From: SZUA-442 sp963792405
Lineage (GTDB): Bacteria > Actinomycetota > Acidimicrobiia > Spongiisociales > UBA5794
Assembly: GCA_963792405.1 (NCBI GenBank)
Contig: CAWBVU010000006.1
Location: 558,001 to 622,000 of the forward strand
Direction: 5' to 3'
Length of the DNA stretch: 64,000 bases
In this document: one piece after another, positions 33,183-42,070 of the stretch
Numbering within the stretch: position 1 is the first letter of the stretch
Layout: every line of letters begins with the position of its first letter
The notes under the pieces: generated by a model
Told to the model about the DNA's origin: nothing
The model's input: only the letters and a program-made list of their open reading frames with translations
Database searches by the model: none
Program-made: the position numbers and the translations under genes

Positions 33183-33686
33183 CTACGCCGATTTCTGCTG
33201 CCGCCGTGTCGAGGCCTTCGCGTCCTTCGCGAGCGCGATCCGGCCCGACTTCACGAGGCTCACGATCCCGTACGTCCGCATGATCTCGAGGAAGTCCGAC
33301 AGCCGTGACGGCTCGCCCACGACCTCGAACGTGATCGTCGACGCGCCGACGTCGACCGCCTTCGCCTCGAAGATGTTCGCCGCCTCGAGGATCTCGCCCC
33401 GTCGCATCGTGTCGGCGTTGACCCTCACGAGCATGATCTCGCGCTCGATGGCCTCGCCGGGCATGTGCTCGGTGACCTTGATCGTGTGGACGAGCTTGTA
33501 GAGCTGCTTGACGATCTGCTCCATCTCCGGCCCATCGACGACCATGGTGATGCGCGAGCGCGTCGGGTCCTCGGTCGGGCCGACGGCGAGGGAGTGGATG
33601 TTGAAGTCCCTCCTTGCGAACATCGATGAGATCCTGGCGAGCACGCCGGGCTTGTTCTCGACGGTGACGGAGATGACGTGGTGCAT
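33183..33686 (-). CDS. ilvN: Acetolactate synthase, small (regulatory) subunit
   Basis: A 167-residue protein with an N-terminal ACT domain (HHVISVTVENKPGVLARIS) that binds valine and inhibits the large subunit. The C-terminal AHAS-small domain has IMLVRVNADTMRRGEI and PSRLSDFLEIMRTYGI. ATG at 33686 shares one base with the ilvB stop (TGATG). The longer upstream open frame is a shadow of ilvB. Confidence 0.96.
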   Translation of the reverse strand: MHHVISVTVENKPGVLARISSMFARRDFNIHSLAVGPTEDPTRSRITMVVDGPEMEQIVKQLYKLVHTIKVTEHMPGEAIEREIMLVRVNADTMRRGEILEAANIFEAKAVDVGASTITFEVVGEPSRLSDFLEIMRTYGIVSLVKSGRIALAKDAKASTRRQQKSA

Positions 33687-35431
33687 CAGATCCCTCTCGG
33701 GTCCTTGTCCTCGGTGCCGAAGTCGTCGAGGCTCATGATGATCTCGTCGTTGGATCCTCCGGCCACCACCATGGGGAAGACCATCGCATCGGGATCGCAG
33801 ACGAACTCCATCACGACGGGGCGATCGTCGATGGCGAAGCCCTTCTCGATCGTGGGGATGACCTCTTCCGGCCGCTCGGCCCTGAATCCGGCGCATCCCA
33901 TGGCCTCGGCGAGCATGACGATGTCGGGGATCGAGGGTGACAGCACGGATCCGCTGTAGCGCTCGTGGTAGAAGAGCGTCTGCCACTGGCGGACCATGCC
34001 CAGGTTCGCGTTGTTCATCACGGCGATCTTGACGGGGATCCCCTCGACGGCTGCCGTGATGAGCTCCTGTGAGGTCATCTGGAAGCAGCCGTCGCCGTCG
34101 ATGGCGAGGATCGTGTGGTCAGGCATGCCCGCCTTGGCGCCAACGGCGGCAGGTACGGCGTATCCCATGGTGCCGAGGCCGCCCGAGTTGATCCACGTCC
34201 TCGGGTGCTCGAACGGCCAGAACTGCGACGCCCACATCTGGTGCTGTCCGACGCCGGCGACGACGATCGTGCCGGCAGGGGCGAACCGGGCGAGCTGGTC
34301 GATCACGTACTGCTGCTGGATCGGGCCGTCGGGATCCTGCTCGTAGCGGAGCGGGAAGTCGCGCTGCCACCCTGCGAGGGTGCCCATCCATGCACGGCGT
34401 TCCGGTGGTGGTGCGCCACCGAGCGCCTTGTCGCCCTGTTCGATCAGCTGACGCAGCACCGCTTTGGCGTCACCCACGATCGGGACGTCGGCGGTGCGGA
34501 TCTTGCCGATCTCGGCGGGGTCGACGTCCACATGGATCACCCTGGCATGGGGTGCGAAGAGGTCGGGATTGCCGGTGACCCTGTCGTCGAACCTGGCGCC
34601 GATGGCGATGAGGAGATCGGCCTGCTGCATCGCCGTCGTGGCCGTGTACGACCCGTGCATGCCCGACATGCCGAGTGTCAGGGGATGGGAGTCGGGGATC
34701 GCCCCCCTCGCCATGAGCGTGGTCACGACGGGCAGGTTCTGCTGCTCCGCGAACGCACGGAGCTCATCGGTGGCACCCGCCCTGATGACGCCCCCTCCGG
34801 TGTAGAGGACGGGCTGCTCGGATGCGAGGATCATGTCGATCGCGGAAGCCACCTGCCTGGGGTGGCCCTCGATCGACGGCCTGTAGCCGGGCAGCGCGAT
34901 CGCCTCGTGGCCGGTCCATGGCGCGTCGCCCGAGAGGGCGTCCTTCGTGATGTCGACGAGCACGGGTCCGGGCCTCCCGGTGCGGGCGATGTGGAACGCC
35001 TCCCTCACGGCTGCGGCGATCTCGTTCGTCCTCGTGACCAGCTGGTTGTGCTTGGTCACGGGCATCGAGATGCCCCAGGTGTGGGCCTCCTGGAAGGCGT
35101 CGAGGCCGATGGAGGTCGAGCCGACCTGGGCCGTGATCGCGACCACGGGGATGGAATCCATGTAGGCGTCGGCGAGTGGGGTGATGAGGTTCGTGGCGCC
35201 GGGGCCGGAGGTCGCCCATGCGACGCCCACCCTGCCGGTCGCGTGCGCGTACCCGGATGCCATGTGCCCAGCGCCCTGTTCATGGCGGGCGAGCACGTGG
35301 CGGATGGGGCTGTCGTGGAGGATGTCGTAGGCCTTCAGGATCGCCCCTCCGGGTACGCCGAAGATCACCTCGACGCCCTCCTGCTCGAGGGTTCGGATGA
35401 GGATCTCTGCTCCAGTGAGTGTCTCGGCCAT
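33686..35431 (-). CDS. ilvB: Acetolactate synthase, large subunit
   Basis: A 581-residue thiamine-diphosphate enzyme, the first common branched-chain step. The N-domain has VIFGVPGGAILKAYD with the catalytic Glu in LARHEQGAGHMA. The middle domain shows ARFDDRVTGN. The ThDP-binding motif runs from LAIDGDGCF to NNANLGMVRQWQ. SD GGAG is eight bases before the ATG (MAETLTGAE). Expression is likely set by the leader-peptide attenuator immediately upstream. Confidence 0.97.
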   Translation of the reverse strand: MAETLTGAEILIRTLEQEGVEVIFGVPGGAILKAYDILHDSPIRHVLARHEQGAGHMASGYAHATGRVGVAWATSGPGATNLITPLADAYMDSIPVVAITAQVGSTSIGLDAFQEAHTWGISMPVTKHNQLVTRTNEIAAAVREAFHIARTGRPGPVLVDITKDALSGDAPWTGHEAIALPGYRPSIEGHPRQVASAIDMILASEQPVLYTGGGVIRAGATDELRAFAEQQNLPVVTTLMARGAIPDSHPLTLGMSGMHGSYTATTAMQQADLLIAIGARFDDRVTGNPDLFAPHARVIHVDVDPAEIGKIRTADVPIVGDAKAVLRQLIEQGDKALGGAPPPERRAWMGTLAGWQRDFPLRYEQDPDGPIQQQYVIDQLARFAPAGTIVVAGVGQHQMWASQFWPFEHPRTWINSGGLGTMGYAVPAAVGAKAGMPDHTILAIDGDGCFQMTSQELITAAVEGIPVKIAVMNNANLGMVRQWQTLFYHERYSGSVLSPSIPDIVMLAEAMGCAGFRAERPEEVIPTIEKGFAIDDRPVVMEFVCDPDAMVFPMVVAGGSNDEIIMSLDDFGTEDKDPRGI

Positions 35432-35446
35432 CGTGTCGCTCCGGAT

Positions 35447-35476
35447 AGAAAAGGACCCCCCGGGGCACGGAGGGTC
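35447..35476 (-). terminator. ilv attenuator terminator
   Basis: In the transcribed direction GACCCTCCG (35476-35468) pairs with CGGGGGGTC (35462-35454), nine pairs with one G-U, over a five-base loop. This is followed by CTTTTC. It is an intrinsic terminator lying just before the ilvB ribosome-binding site and after the leader peptide, as attenuation requires. Confidence 0.82.
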
Positions 35477-35477
35477 G

Positions 35478-35500
35478 GGCGCATCGTGTGGGGATGCGCC
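35478..35500 (-). promoter_or_regulatory. ilv leader pause/anti-terminator hairpin
   Basis: GGCGCATC (35478-35485) and GATGCGCC (35493-35500) form a perfect eight-pair stem with a seven-base loop. It starts within the leader peptide's stop codon, so a ribosome finishing the leader would cover it. It is the natural pause or 1:2 hairpin of an attenuator. The competing 2:3 pairing was not worked out. Confidence 0.68.
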
Positions 35501-35538
35501 TACCTGATGAGGAGTACCAGTTCGTGGTTCATGGTCAT
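35500..35538 (-). CDS. ilv leader peptide MTMNHELVLLIR
   Basis: A 12-codon open frame 69 bases upstream of ilvB with five branched-chain codons in a row (Leu-Val-Leu-Leu-Ile) just before the end. A purine-rich AAGGGA lies about 14 bases upstream. A second in-frame ATG at codon 3 is an alternative start. Stalling at these codons when Leu, Val or Ile tRNA is uncharged would favour readthrough into ilvBNC. Such ilv leaders are known in other actinobacteria. Confidence 0.82.
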   Translation of the reverse strand: MTMNHELVLLIR

Positions 35539-35587
35539 GGTGTCGCCCGTCCCTTGTCGTTGGGCCGGTGTGGGGGTCTGGTGTGGG

Positions 35588-35615
35588 AGTATGGCAGCGC
35601 AATGGATCATGTCAA
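35588..35615 (-). promoter_or_regulatory. ilvBNC promoter
   Basis: On the minus strand TTGACA (35615-35610), a 16-base spacer, then CATACT (35593-35588). Transcription would begin near 35581, about 43 bases before the leader peptide. It is divergent from, and within 30 bases of, the NYN-domain gene. Confidence 0.75.
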
Positions 35616-35639
35616 TTCCGCAGCGGTGGGAGCGTACCC

Positions 35640-36884
35640 GTGCCGGAGGTGATCATCGACGCCGCGGGTCGCCGCGCACTGGGTCCGGTCCTCGAAACGG
35701 CACGGAGGGAGCTGCGTGACCTCGACGACCGTGACGTCCCCCATCGCCTCAGGAGGGTGGCAGCGAGCTCCGCCCGATCCCTCCCTCCGCCCCTCGAACG
35801 CACCCTGGTCGCCGTGCTCGTCGACGACGAGGCCTTCAGGGCGAGGGTACGGGAACGTTGGATCGCCGACGGCTCCGACGACCCATTGGGTTCCTCGTTC
35901 CTCGAGGCGCCGGGCGTCGCGATCGGACGCCTGGGGGAGATCTCCGGCGAGGCACTGATCCGGGAGGGCGAGTCGACGATCGCGAGGCTCGAGGAGGAGC
36001 AGGCGGTCCTGCGATCCGAGCTCGAGGAGGCCAAGCGGCGCACGGTGAGGGCACGGGCCGACGCGGACGACGAGCTCGCCAGGGTGAAGGCGGCGGACAA
36101 GGCGGCCAGGCGTGGCCTCGTCAGGGCCGCACGCGAGGCGCGGGCCGCGGAAGCGAGGATGAAGGCGGACGCGCAGGCGGCTCGAGCCGAGACGATGGCC
36201 CTTCGCAGTAGGGTCGCGGAATTGGAGGCGCAGGCGGACCGCCGGCGGGCACGGCAGGGTGCCGGCAGCGGGACCGCAGGTGCGGAGGCGGGCCCAGCGA
36301 CGCCGCCGGCGGCCGGAGCGTCGATCGGTGGTTCACCGCCGGCGGACAGCCTCGAGCTCGCGATCTGGCTCGACGGGGCCGAGCGGTCTGCTCGGCCCTA
36401 CCGCGATCCCGTCGTCGTGCCACCGCCCCCGACGGGCACCGCCCCGATCGGTCTCCCTCCCGGCGTCGCACCGGACCGCGCGGAGGCCGTCGATGCGATC
36501 GTGCGTATGGGTCTCACAGAGGTCATCCTCGATGGGTACAACATCGGCGGGATCATCGCCCCCGAGGACTTCATGGTGCGCTCAGGGAGGGACAGGGTCG
36601 TGGCCATCGCCACGCCCCTGGCGAGGCGCTCGAAGGCCGCGATCACCGTCGTCTTCGATGCCGTGGGCGTCGAAGGGAGGGACGCGTCGACGGCGCCGCT
36701 CGGCGTGTCGGTGCGGTTCTCGAAGGATCGGAGCGCCGACGACCTGATCGTCGACATGGTGGCATCGCGATCGGGCAACACCGCCGTCGTGACGAACGAT
36801 CGCGACCTCCGTGAGCGCAGCGCCGAGGTCGGTGCCGTGGTGGTGTGGTCGGACGCCCTGGTGGAGTGGGCAGGGAAGACCTAA
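35640..36884 (+). CDS. NYN (YacP-like) RNase-domain protein with coiled coil
   Basis: A 414-residue protein. Residues ~1-110 are a globular, charged N-terminal part. Residues ~120-225 are a long Ala/Glu/Arg-rich coiled coil (STIARLEEEQAVLRSELEEA). A Pro/Ala-rich linker leads to a C-terminal NYN/PIN-like nuclease domain with VILDGYNIGG, VVFDAVGVEG, DRSADDLIVDMVA and VVTNDRDLRERS, which supply the acidic metal-binding residues. SD GGGAG precedes GTG at 35640 by seven bases. The same architecture is common in actinobacteria; an RNA target is expected but unknown. Confidence 0.83.
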   Translation: MPEVIIDAAGRRALGPVLETARRELRDLDDRDVPHRLRRVAASSARSLPPPLERTLVAVLVDDEAFRARVRERWIADGSDDPLGSSFLEAPGVAIGRLGEISGEALIREGESTIARLEEEQAVLRSELEEAKRRTVRARADADDELARVKAADKAARRGLVRAAREARAAEARMKADAQAARAETMALRSRVAELEAQADRRRARQGAGSGTAGAEAGPATPPAAGASIGGSPPADSLELAIWLDGAERSARPYRDPVVVPPPPTGTAPIGLPPGVAPDRAEAVDAIVRMGLTEVILDGYNIGGIIAPEDFMVRSGRDRVVAIATPLARRSKAAITVVFDAVGVEGRDASTAPLGVSVRFSKDRSADDLIVDMVASRSGNTAVVTNDRDLRERSAEVGAVVVWSDALVEWAGKT

Positions 36885-36936
36885 ACACTTCGACGCACGT
36901 GCCCGATACAGAGGATGAACGACCCATCGGGACACC

Positions 36937-39195
36937 GTGACAGCCACACTTCCGCGCCCGCACCTGGAGATGGACGCACCGCCGCAGCCCGCCGGGGCTG
37001 CAGTGGTGGCGCGCTGGCAGGATCTCAGGAGGGTCGCGGGGCTGGTGACCTGTGGCCTCGCCGCGGTGAGCGGCATCGTCCTCATGTGGCCTGCGATGGT
37101 CCTCCTCGTCGCGTTCGGTGCGGCCATGGCCCTCGATGCGACCGTGGCGCTGCGCAACGCACGCCGGGCCGTGACGCCCACCCTCGTCGTCGACATCACG
37201 CTCACCGGTATCGCCCTCGTCGCCGTGGCCGTGCCACCCCCGGCGACCGGAATGGTCGTCGCCTACTACGTGGTGGTCGTCGCCGTGCTGAGCACCGGGC
37301 CCCGTGCGTGGCCCGTGGGCCTCTACGCGGTGGTCGTGGGCGTGGCAGCGTCCATCGTGCCGACCTACCTCGATACCACCGGCGGCTCGCTGGAGCGCTC
37401 ACTTGCGTCCGGCATCATCGTGACCGCGGTGTTCGGCATCTCGATGGTGGTGATGGTCACGGAGTTCGCCCGTGTACGGCAGCGCGGGAACGAGACGACG
37501 GACCGGCGGCTCGAGGTCGCCGATGCGATCGCCCGGGCGTCCGCGGCGCTGGTCGCCGAGGACGAGGCCGACGCCCTCGCCAGCGCCCTGTCCGTGGTGC
37601 GATCGGCCTTGGGCGTGTCCGTCGTGTTCGTCGAGCGGAACGTCCATGACGAGGATCTCGGCCTGACAGCCGTCGTCGTCGAACGCGCCGTCGAGGGTGA
37701 TGCGGCGCACGCGTCGCTGGACCGACTCACGAAGGTCCCGTGGTCGGCGATGCCGGGGGCGCGGGCGCACCTCGAGGGCGGTGCCCCGTTCTTCTATCGC
37801 GTCGAGGAGGCGAGGGGAACCCAGGGCGACCGTGGCGGCGAGCTCGGCCTCCGCGTCGAGGTGAACGTGCCGGTGTCGCTTCACGGCGATTGGGTCGGTG
37901 TGGTCGGCGCAGCGGACGAGGACGCCGAGCGCGTGTGGCGCACGGACGACCTGGTGCTCCTGCGCACCCTCGCGGACCTCACCGCGGCCTTCTGGCATCG
38001 GCAGGCCGACAGCAAGGTCCGTGACACGCTGATCGGATCCCTCGACGGCAGGCTCAGACACGTCGATGCCATCGCCCGTGCGTCCCGTGCCCTGCTCGGG
38101 GATCACGCAGGGGACCTCGAGGCGGCGATGGATGCCATCGGCACCGCCGCCGGCGTCGACGAGGTCTTCATCTCCTCGACGATCGCACCCGACGGCGAGC
38201 CCCAGGCCGACGTCATCGCCCGCTGGGCCGCTCGCGGCGTGGATCCGACGATGGCGGTCGGTGACCGGTGGACCTACGCCGACCACGGTGACGAGCGATC
38301 CGCCCTCCAACATGGCGAGCTGGCGTCGAGCGCCGAGGCGGGTCGGGCCGGGCTCGTGGCACCCATCGAGGCCGGCGGCGACTGGTTCGGATCGGTCGGG
38401 TTCGTGGTCCACCGGGACGATCGCTCCTGGGAGGCCACCGACGAGGCGTTCCTGCGCACGTTCAGCGACATGGTGGGTGCGTTCTCCGAGCGCAACGCGA
38501 ACCGCGACCGCCTCGAGGCCTCGTTGTCGTCGAAGGATCAGCTCATCGCATCCGTCAGCCATGAACTGCGGACGCCGCTGACGGTCATCGTCGGCATGGC
38601 CGAGGAGCTCCACTCCATGGGTGACGCCTTCGACGCGGACGACCGCGCCGAGCTCCTGCGCGTCATCGCCGATGAGGGGACGGAGATGGTCGACCTGCTC
38701 GAGGACCTCCTCGTCGCCGCTCGGTCCGATGACGGCAGTCTCCCGGTGTTCCCCGAGCCGGTCGACCTGTGCACGCTCGCCCACGGCGTCGCATCCCATC
38801 TGGTCGTGCCCGACAGCCACAAGGTGATCATCGAGGACGTGCCCATGACGGCCTACGCCGATCCCGTTCGCGTTCGCCAGGTCGTGCGGAACCTGCTGAC
38901 GAACGCGTTCCGGTACGGGGGCGAAACGGTCACCGTCGGGTACGGGGCGGCAGGAGGGGAGGCATGGATCGACGTCCACGACGACGGTGACGGCATCCCC
39001 GTGGAGGATCGTCAGGCGATCTTCGAGGCCTACGGCAGGTCTCGATCGAGCCGTTCCGTGCAGGCGTCCGTCGGTCTGGGCCTCACGCTGTCCCGGAGGC
39101 TCGCCACCGTGATGGATGGCCAGCTCCGATACGTCGAGGGACCCGGTTGTCGCTTCCGGCTCGTGCTGCCACGCCACGGGCCCGACGGTGCGTGA
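36937..39195 (+). CDS. Orphan membrane sensor histidine kinase with GAF domains
   Basis: A 752-residue sensor. About six membrane helices occupy residues 35-175, two GAF-like sensor domains follow (about 185-345 and 365-520), then the dimerisation/phosphoacceptor domain with LIASVSHELRTPLTVIVGMA. The HATPase domain has VRQVVRNLLTNAFRYGG (N box), DDGDGIPVED (G1) and SVGLGLTLSRRL (G2). The GTG start at 36937 lacks a clear SD, so the N-terminus is uncertain. No response regulator is adjacent. The signal is unknown; GAF domains often bind small ligands or haem. Confidence 0.9.
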   Translation: MTATLPRPHLEMDAPPQPAGAAVVARWQDLRRVAGLVTCGLAAVSGIVLMWPAMVLLVAFGAAMALDATVALRNARRAVTPTLVVDITLTGIALVAVAVPPPATGMVVAYYVVVVAVLSTGPRAWPVGLYAVVVGVAASIVPTYLDTTGGSLERSLASGIIVTAVFGISMVVMVTEFARVRQRGNETTDRRLEVADAIARASAALVAEDEADALASALSVVRSALGVSVVFVERNVHDEDLGLTAVVVERAVEGDAAHASLDRLTKVPWSAMPGARAHLEGGAPFFYRVEEARGTQGDRGGELGLRVEVNVPVSLHGDWVGVVGAADEDAERVWRTDDLVLLRTLADLTAAFWHRQADSKVRDTLIGSLDGRLRHVDAIARASRALLGDHAGDLEAAMDAIGTAAGVDEVFISSTIAPDGEPQADVIARWAARGVDPTMAVGDRWTYADHGDERSALQHGELASSAEAGRAGLVAPIEAGGDWFGSVGFVVHRDDRSWEATDEAFLRTFSDMVGAFSERNANRDRLEASLSSKDQLIASVSHELRTPLTVIVGMAEELHSMGDAFDADDRAELLRVIADEGTEMVDLLEDLLVAARSDDGSLPVFPEPVDLCTLAHGVASHLVVPDSHKVIIEDVPMTAYADPVRVRQVVRNLLTNAFRYGGETVTVGYGAAGGEAWIDVHDDGDGIPVEDRQAIFEAYGRSRSSRSVQASVGLGLTLSRRLATVMDGQLRYVEGPGCRFRLVLPRHGPDGA

Positions 39196-40230
39196 TCAGC
39201 GCACGAGCTCCGCAACCACCCTGATCGTCGTCGGATCGGACGTGCCGAGGATGAGCGTGCCGACGCCGGCCGCGCGCCAGGCGTCGAGGCGGTCCGCCAC
39301 CATCTCCCTCGAGCCGATCAGGCAGACCTCGTCGACGAGGGCGTCCGGTACGGCCATCGTCGCCTCCATCTTCTTCCCCTCCAGGTACAGCTCCTGGATG
39401 CGCGCCGCGTCCTCCTCGAACCCGTAGCGACACGCGAGGTCGTTGTAGAAGTTCCGTCCCTTCGCCCCCATGCCCCCGATGTACAGGGCGAGCTGTGGTT
39501 TCATCTGGAGCCTCGCCGAGTCGAGGTCGTCGGTGACCAGCGCCGACACCGTCGGGGCGATGTCGAACCTCGACGCCTTGTCCGCTTCGCCCGAGCGGGC
39601 GAACCCCTCCGCGAGGAGCGGCCCATAGGTCGCAGGCGCCCGCTCGGGTGAGAAGAAGATCGGGAGCCACCCGTCCGCGATCTCGGCTGCGAGCTCCACG
39701 TTGCGGGGGCCGATGGCGGCGAGGTAGATCGGCAGTGAGGGGTTCGTGGGGCCGATCATCATCTTGAGGGGCTTGCCGAGCCCCGTGGCGTCGTCGCCGT
39801 CGTAGGGGAGGCGGTACACGTCACCGTCGAAGCGCACGGGTGCGCTCCTCGACAGCATGGCCCGCACGATCGACACGTACTCCCGCGTCACCGAGAGCGG
39901 CTTGCCGAACGGCCGACCGTGCCACCCCTCCACCACCTGCGGTCCCGACACACCGAGGCCGAGCAGGAACCGGCCATGCGACATCTGGTCGAGCGTGGCG
40001 GCGGTCATCGCGGTCATCGCAGGAGTCCGGGCGGGCATCTGGAACACCGCCGAGCCGACCTTGATGCGGTTGGTGCGCGCGGCGATCCACGCGAGGGGCG
40101 TCAGGGCGTCCGAGCCGTACGCCTCTGCCGTCCACACACTGTCGTATCCGAGATCCTCGACCATCTCGATCAGAGAGAAGTTGTCGGCGATCGCGGTGCC
40201 GTAGTACCCGATGTTGAGCCCGAGCTTCAT
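39196..40230 (-). CDS. LLM-class, probably F420-dependent oxidoreductase
   Basis: A 344-residue luciferase-like (beta/alpha)8 protein. MKLGLNIGYYGTAIADN, LGYDSVWTAEAYGSDALTPL, KVGSAVFQMPARTPAMTAMT and GRFLLGLGVSGPQVVEGWHG are typical of the F420-dependent subgroup (Rv3520c-like). Cofactor F420 rather than FMN is inferred from the family. ATG at 40230 is six bases after TACTGT on the minus strand (leaderless). It is tail-to-tail with the histidine kinase gene without a gap. The substrate is unknown. Confidence 0.89.
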   Translation of the reverse strand: MKLGLNIGYYGTAIADNFSLIEMVEDLGYDSVWTAEAYGSDALTPLAWIAARTNRIKVGSAVFQMPARTPAMTAMTAATLDQMSHGRFLLGLGVSGPQVVEGWHGRPFGKPLSVTREYVSIVRAMLSRSAPVRFDGDVYRLPYDGDDATGLGKPLKMMIGPTNPSLPIYLAAIGPRNVELAAEIADGWLPIFFSPERAPATYGPLLAEGFARSGEADKASRFDIAPTVSALVTDDLDSARLQMKPQLALYIGGMGAKGRNFYNDLACRYGFEEDAARIQELYLEGKKMEATMAVPDALVDEVCLIGSREMVADRLDAWRAAGVGTLILGTSDPTTIRVVAELVR

Positions 40231-40313
40231 GCCGCCACAGTACCGCGAGCAGGCCTGCTGCGTGTTCGTGTCACATCCACCCGATACGGTGACGGCGATC
40301 AGGGGAGGTTTCG

Positions 40314-40562
40314 ATGATCATCGATTGCGAGGACTGCGTCGCACAGCACACCGCGGTGTGTCGTGACTGCATCGTGACGGCGCTGTGTGGCGACCGCACC
40401 GTGCTCGAGCTCGGCAGGGACGAGCATGCGGCCATCGATGCCATGAGCGATGCCGGGCTCATCGCACCGATCCGGCTCGTCGTGGACCGGAACCGTGGCC
40501 GCGACGGTGGCCACGGCCATGGCAGGGACCAGGGCCGCGGGATGGCGCACGGCGGCGGCTGA
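40314..40562 (+). CDS. Small cysteine-rich protein of unknown function
   Basis: An 82-residue protein. The first 25 residues (MIIDCEDCVAQHTAVCRDC) hold two CxxC pairs plus Cys25, a probable metal site. The middle is an acidic helix (GRDEHAAIDAMSDAGL) and the tail is Gly/His/Arg-rich (RDGGHGHGRDQGRG). A strong SD GGGGAGG lies five bases before the ATG, with TACGGT at 40285-40290 as a likely -10. It stands just before queG, which has its own leaderless start. I do not recognise the family. Confidence 0.7.
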   Translation: MIIDCEDCVAQHTAVCRDCIVTALCGDRTVLELGRDEHAAIDAMSDAGLIAPIRLVVDRNRGRDGGHGHGRDQGRGMAHGGG

Positions 40563-40607
40563 CCATCGGAGTCGGGCGTCGGCCGAGGCGTCGATAGCAT
40601 CCCCCCA

Positions 40608-41696
40608 ATGGATCTCGAGACGATCATGGAGGCCCTCGGGGACACGGATGCACGGGTCGGCGCCACCGATCTGGCCCCGTTCCCCGAGGTGCGGGACGAG
40701 ATGCGCCGCCGCCTCGACTCCGGCCTCGCAGGCCGCCTCGGATTCACGTACCGTGACCCCATCGCGGCGACGACACCGGCGGAGAGCTGGCCATGGGCAC
40801 GATCGCTGGTCGTCGCCGCCGTTCCCTACCTCGCCGATGGCGACGGCCACGAGGGCATGGGCGAGGGACGGTCCGTCGCCCGATTCGCCGACGGCGACCG
40901 GTATGCGGCCGTGCGTGCGGTGCTCGCCGTGATCGAGGACGTGGTGGCGGGGGAGGGCTGGGCGACCGAAGCCGTCTGGGATGACCATCGACTCGTCGAT
41001 CGCGCCGTCGCGGTGAGGGCAGGCGTGGCGTGGTGGGGCAAGAGCACGATGGCGCTCGCCCCCGGTGTCGGACCGTGGTTCCTGATCGGGTCCGTGGTGA
41101 CGGATGCGCCGATCGCCCCGACGTTGCCGATGGAGAGGGGCTGCGGGACCTGTGTGGCCTGCATGCCGGCGTGTCCGACGGGTGCGATCATCGCCCCCGG
41201 GGTCCTCGACGCCCGTCGCTGCTTGTCGGCGATCCTCCAGGGCCGCGGGTCGATCCCCGAGGAGCTGCGACCCGCCGTCGGCGAGAGGATCTACGGGTGC
41301 GACGACTGCCTCACCGCATGCCCCCCCGGCGTACGCGGGTTGGCGACGCTGCGCATCGACCCGACCATCGACCCGAGGGACGTGCTGGAGATGGATGACG
41401 ACGATCTGGATCGAACCTTCGCCCATTGGTACATCCCCGGGCGCCACCCGCGCTTCGTGCGCCGCAACGCCCTCGTCGCTGTCGGCAACACGGCCACCTC
41501 CGGGGACCTCGGCGTGTTGACGTCCCACCTCGGGAGCGGCGACCCACTCCTACACGCCCACGCCGCGTGGGCCCTCGGGCGGCTCGGGGGTGCCGCCGCG
41601 AGGGACGCGCTCGCGTCCGCCCTCGCCGATGAGCGAGATCCGGGGGTGGCCGCGGAGATCGAGACGGCGCTCGTGGGGCAGCCCACCGCCGGGTGA
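40608..41696 (+). CDS. queG: Epoxyqueuosine reductase
   Basis: A 362-residue cobalamin and iron-sulfur enzyme performing the last step of queuosine tRNA modification. The B12-binding half contains VAVRAGVAWWGKSTMAL. The two 4Fe-4S motifs are CGTCVACMPACPTG and CDDCLTACPPG. The C-terminus has HEAT-like repeats (ALVAVGNTATSGDLGVL, AHAAWALGRLGGAAARDAL). ATG at 40608 follows TAGCAT by seven bases (leaderless). The other queuosine genes are not in the window. Confidence 0.93.
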   Translation: MDLETIMEALGDTDARVGATDLAPFPEVRDEMRRRLDSGLAGRLGFTYRDPIAATTPAESWPWARSLVVAAVPYLADGDGHEGMGEGRSVARFADGDRYAAVRAVLAVIEDVVAGEGWATEAVWDDHRLVDRAVAVRAGVAWWGKSTMALAPGVGPWFLIGSVVTDAPIAPTLPMERGCGTCVACMPACPTGAIIAPGVLDARRCLSAILQGRGSIPEELRPAVGERIYGCDDCLTACPPGVRGLATLRIDPTIDPRDVLEMDDDDLDRTFAHWYIPGRHPRFVRRNALVAVGNTATSGDLGVLTSHLGSGDPLLHAHAAWALGRLGGAAARDALASALADERDPGVAAEIETALVGQPTAG

Positions 41697-41779
41697 CGGA
41701 CACCGCGGCTCGTGCGGGGGTCTGTCGTCGTCGCAGGTTCGGGTCTACGCTCGCGTGTCGTGCACGAGTACCGCATCCC

Positions 41780-42067
41780 ATGACCGCACTGTTCGGTGTC
41801 CCCCTCCTCGCCGGGGCGATCGCCCTCGTGGCACGGCTGGTGGTCGTCGCCTTCCGATCCACGGGGAAGGGGGACGAGGACGCCGGGGCGTCGACTGCTC
41901 GAGGGCCCTGGCCCCTGGCCATCTCCGCGATGATCGGCTTCGGCATGGCCGGCCTCTCGTCGCTCTACGGAGGGTGGCCCACGTGGGCGACCCTGCTCGC
42001 GGCCGTCGCCGGCGCAGCCGGCCTCGCGTCGGTCACGCGGTGGCTCAGCCGCACGTCGGAGGGCTGA
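41780..42067 (+). CDS. Small membrane protein
   Basis: A 95-residue protein with three hydrophobic segments: LFGVPLLAGAIALVARLVVVA, ISAMIGFGMAGLSSLYG and TLLAAVAGAAGLASV. A charged loop (TGKGDEDAG) lies after the first. ATG at 41780 is chosen because the longer upstream frame starts with non-membrane, Arg-rich sequence. TACGCT at 41746-41751 may be its -10. It is followed four bases later by the phosphoesterase gene, so the two are probably one unit. No function is suggested. Confidence 0.62.
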   Translation: MTALFGVPLLAGAIALVARLVVVAFRSTGKGDEDAGASTARGPWPLAISAMIGFGMAGLSSLYGGWPTWATLLAAVAGAAGLASVTRWLSRTSEG

Positions 42068-42070
42068 GTC

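Noticed and set aside
37399..39177. A 592-codon open frame antisense to the histidine kinase
   Set aside because: Mirror of the kinase reading frame; no recognisable domains.
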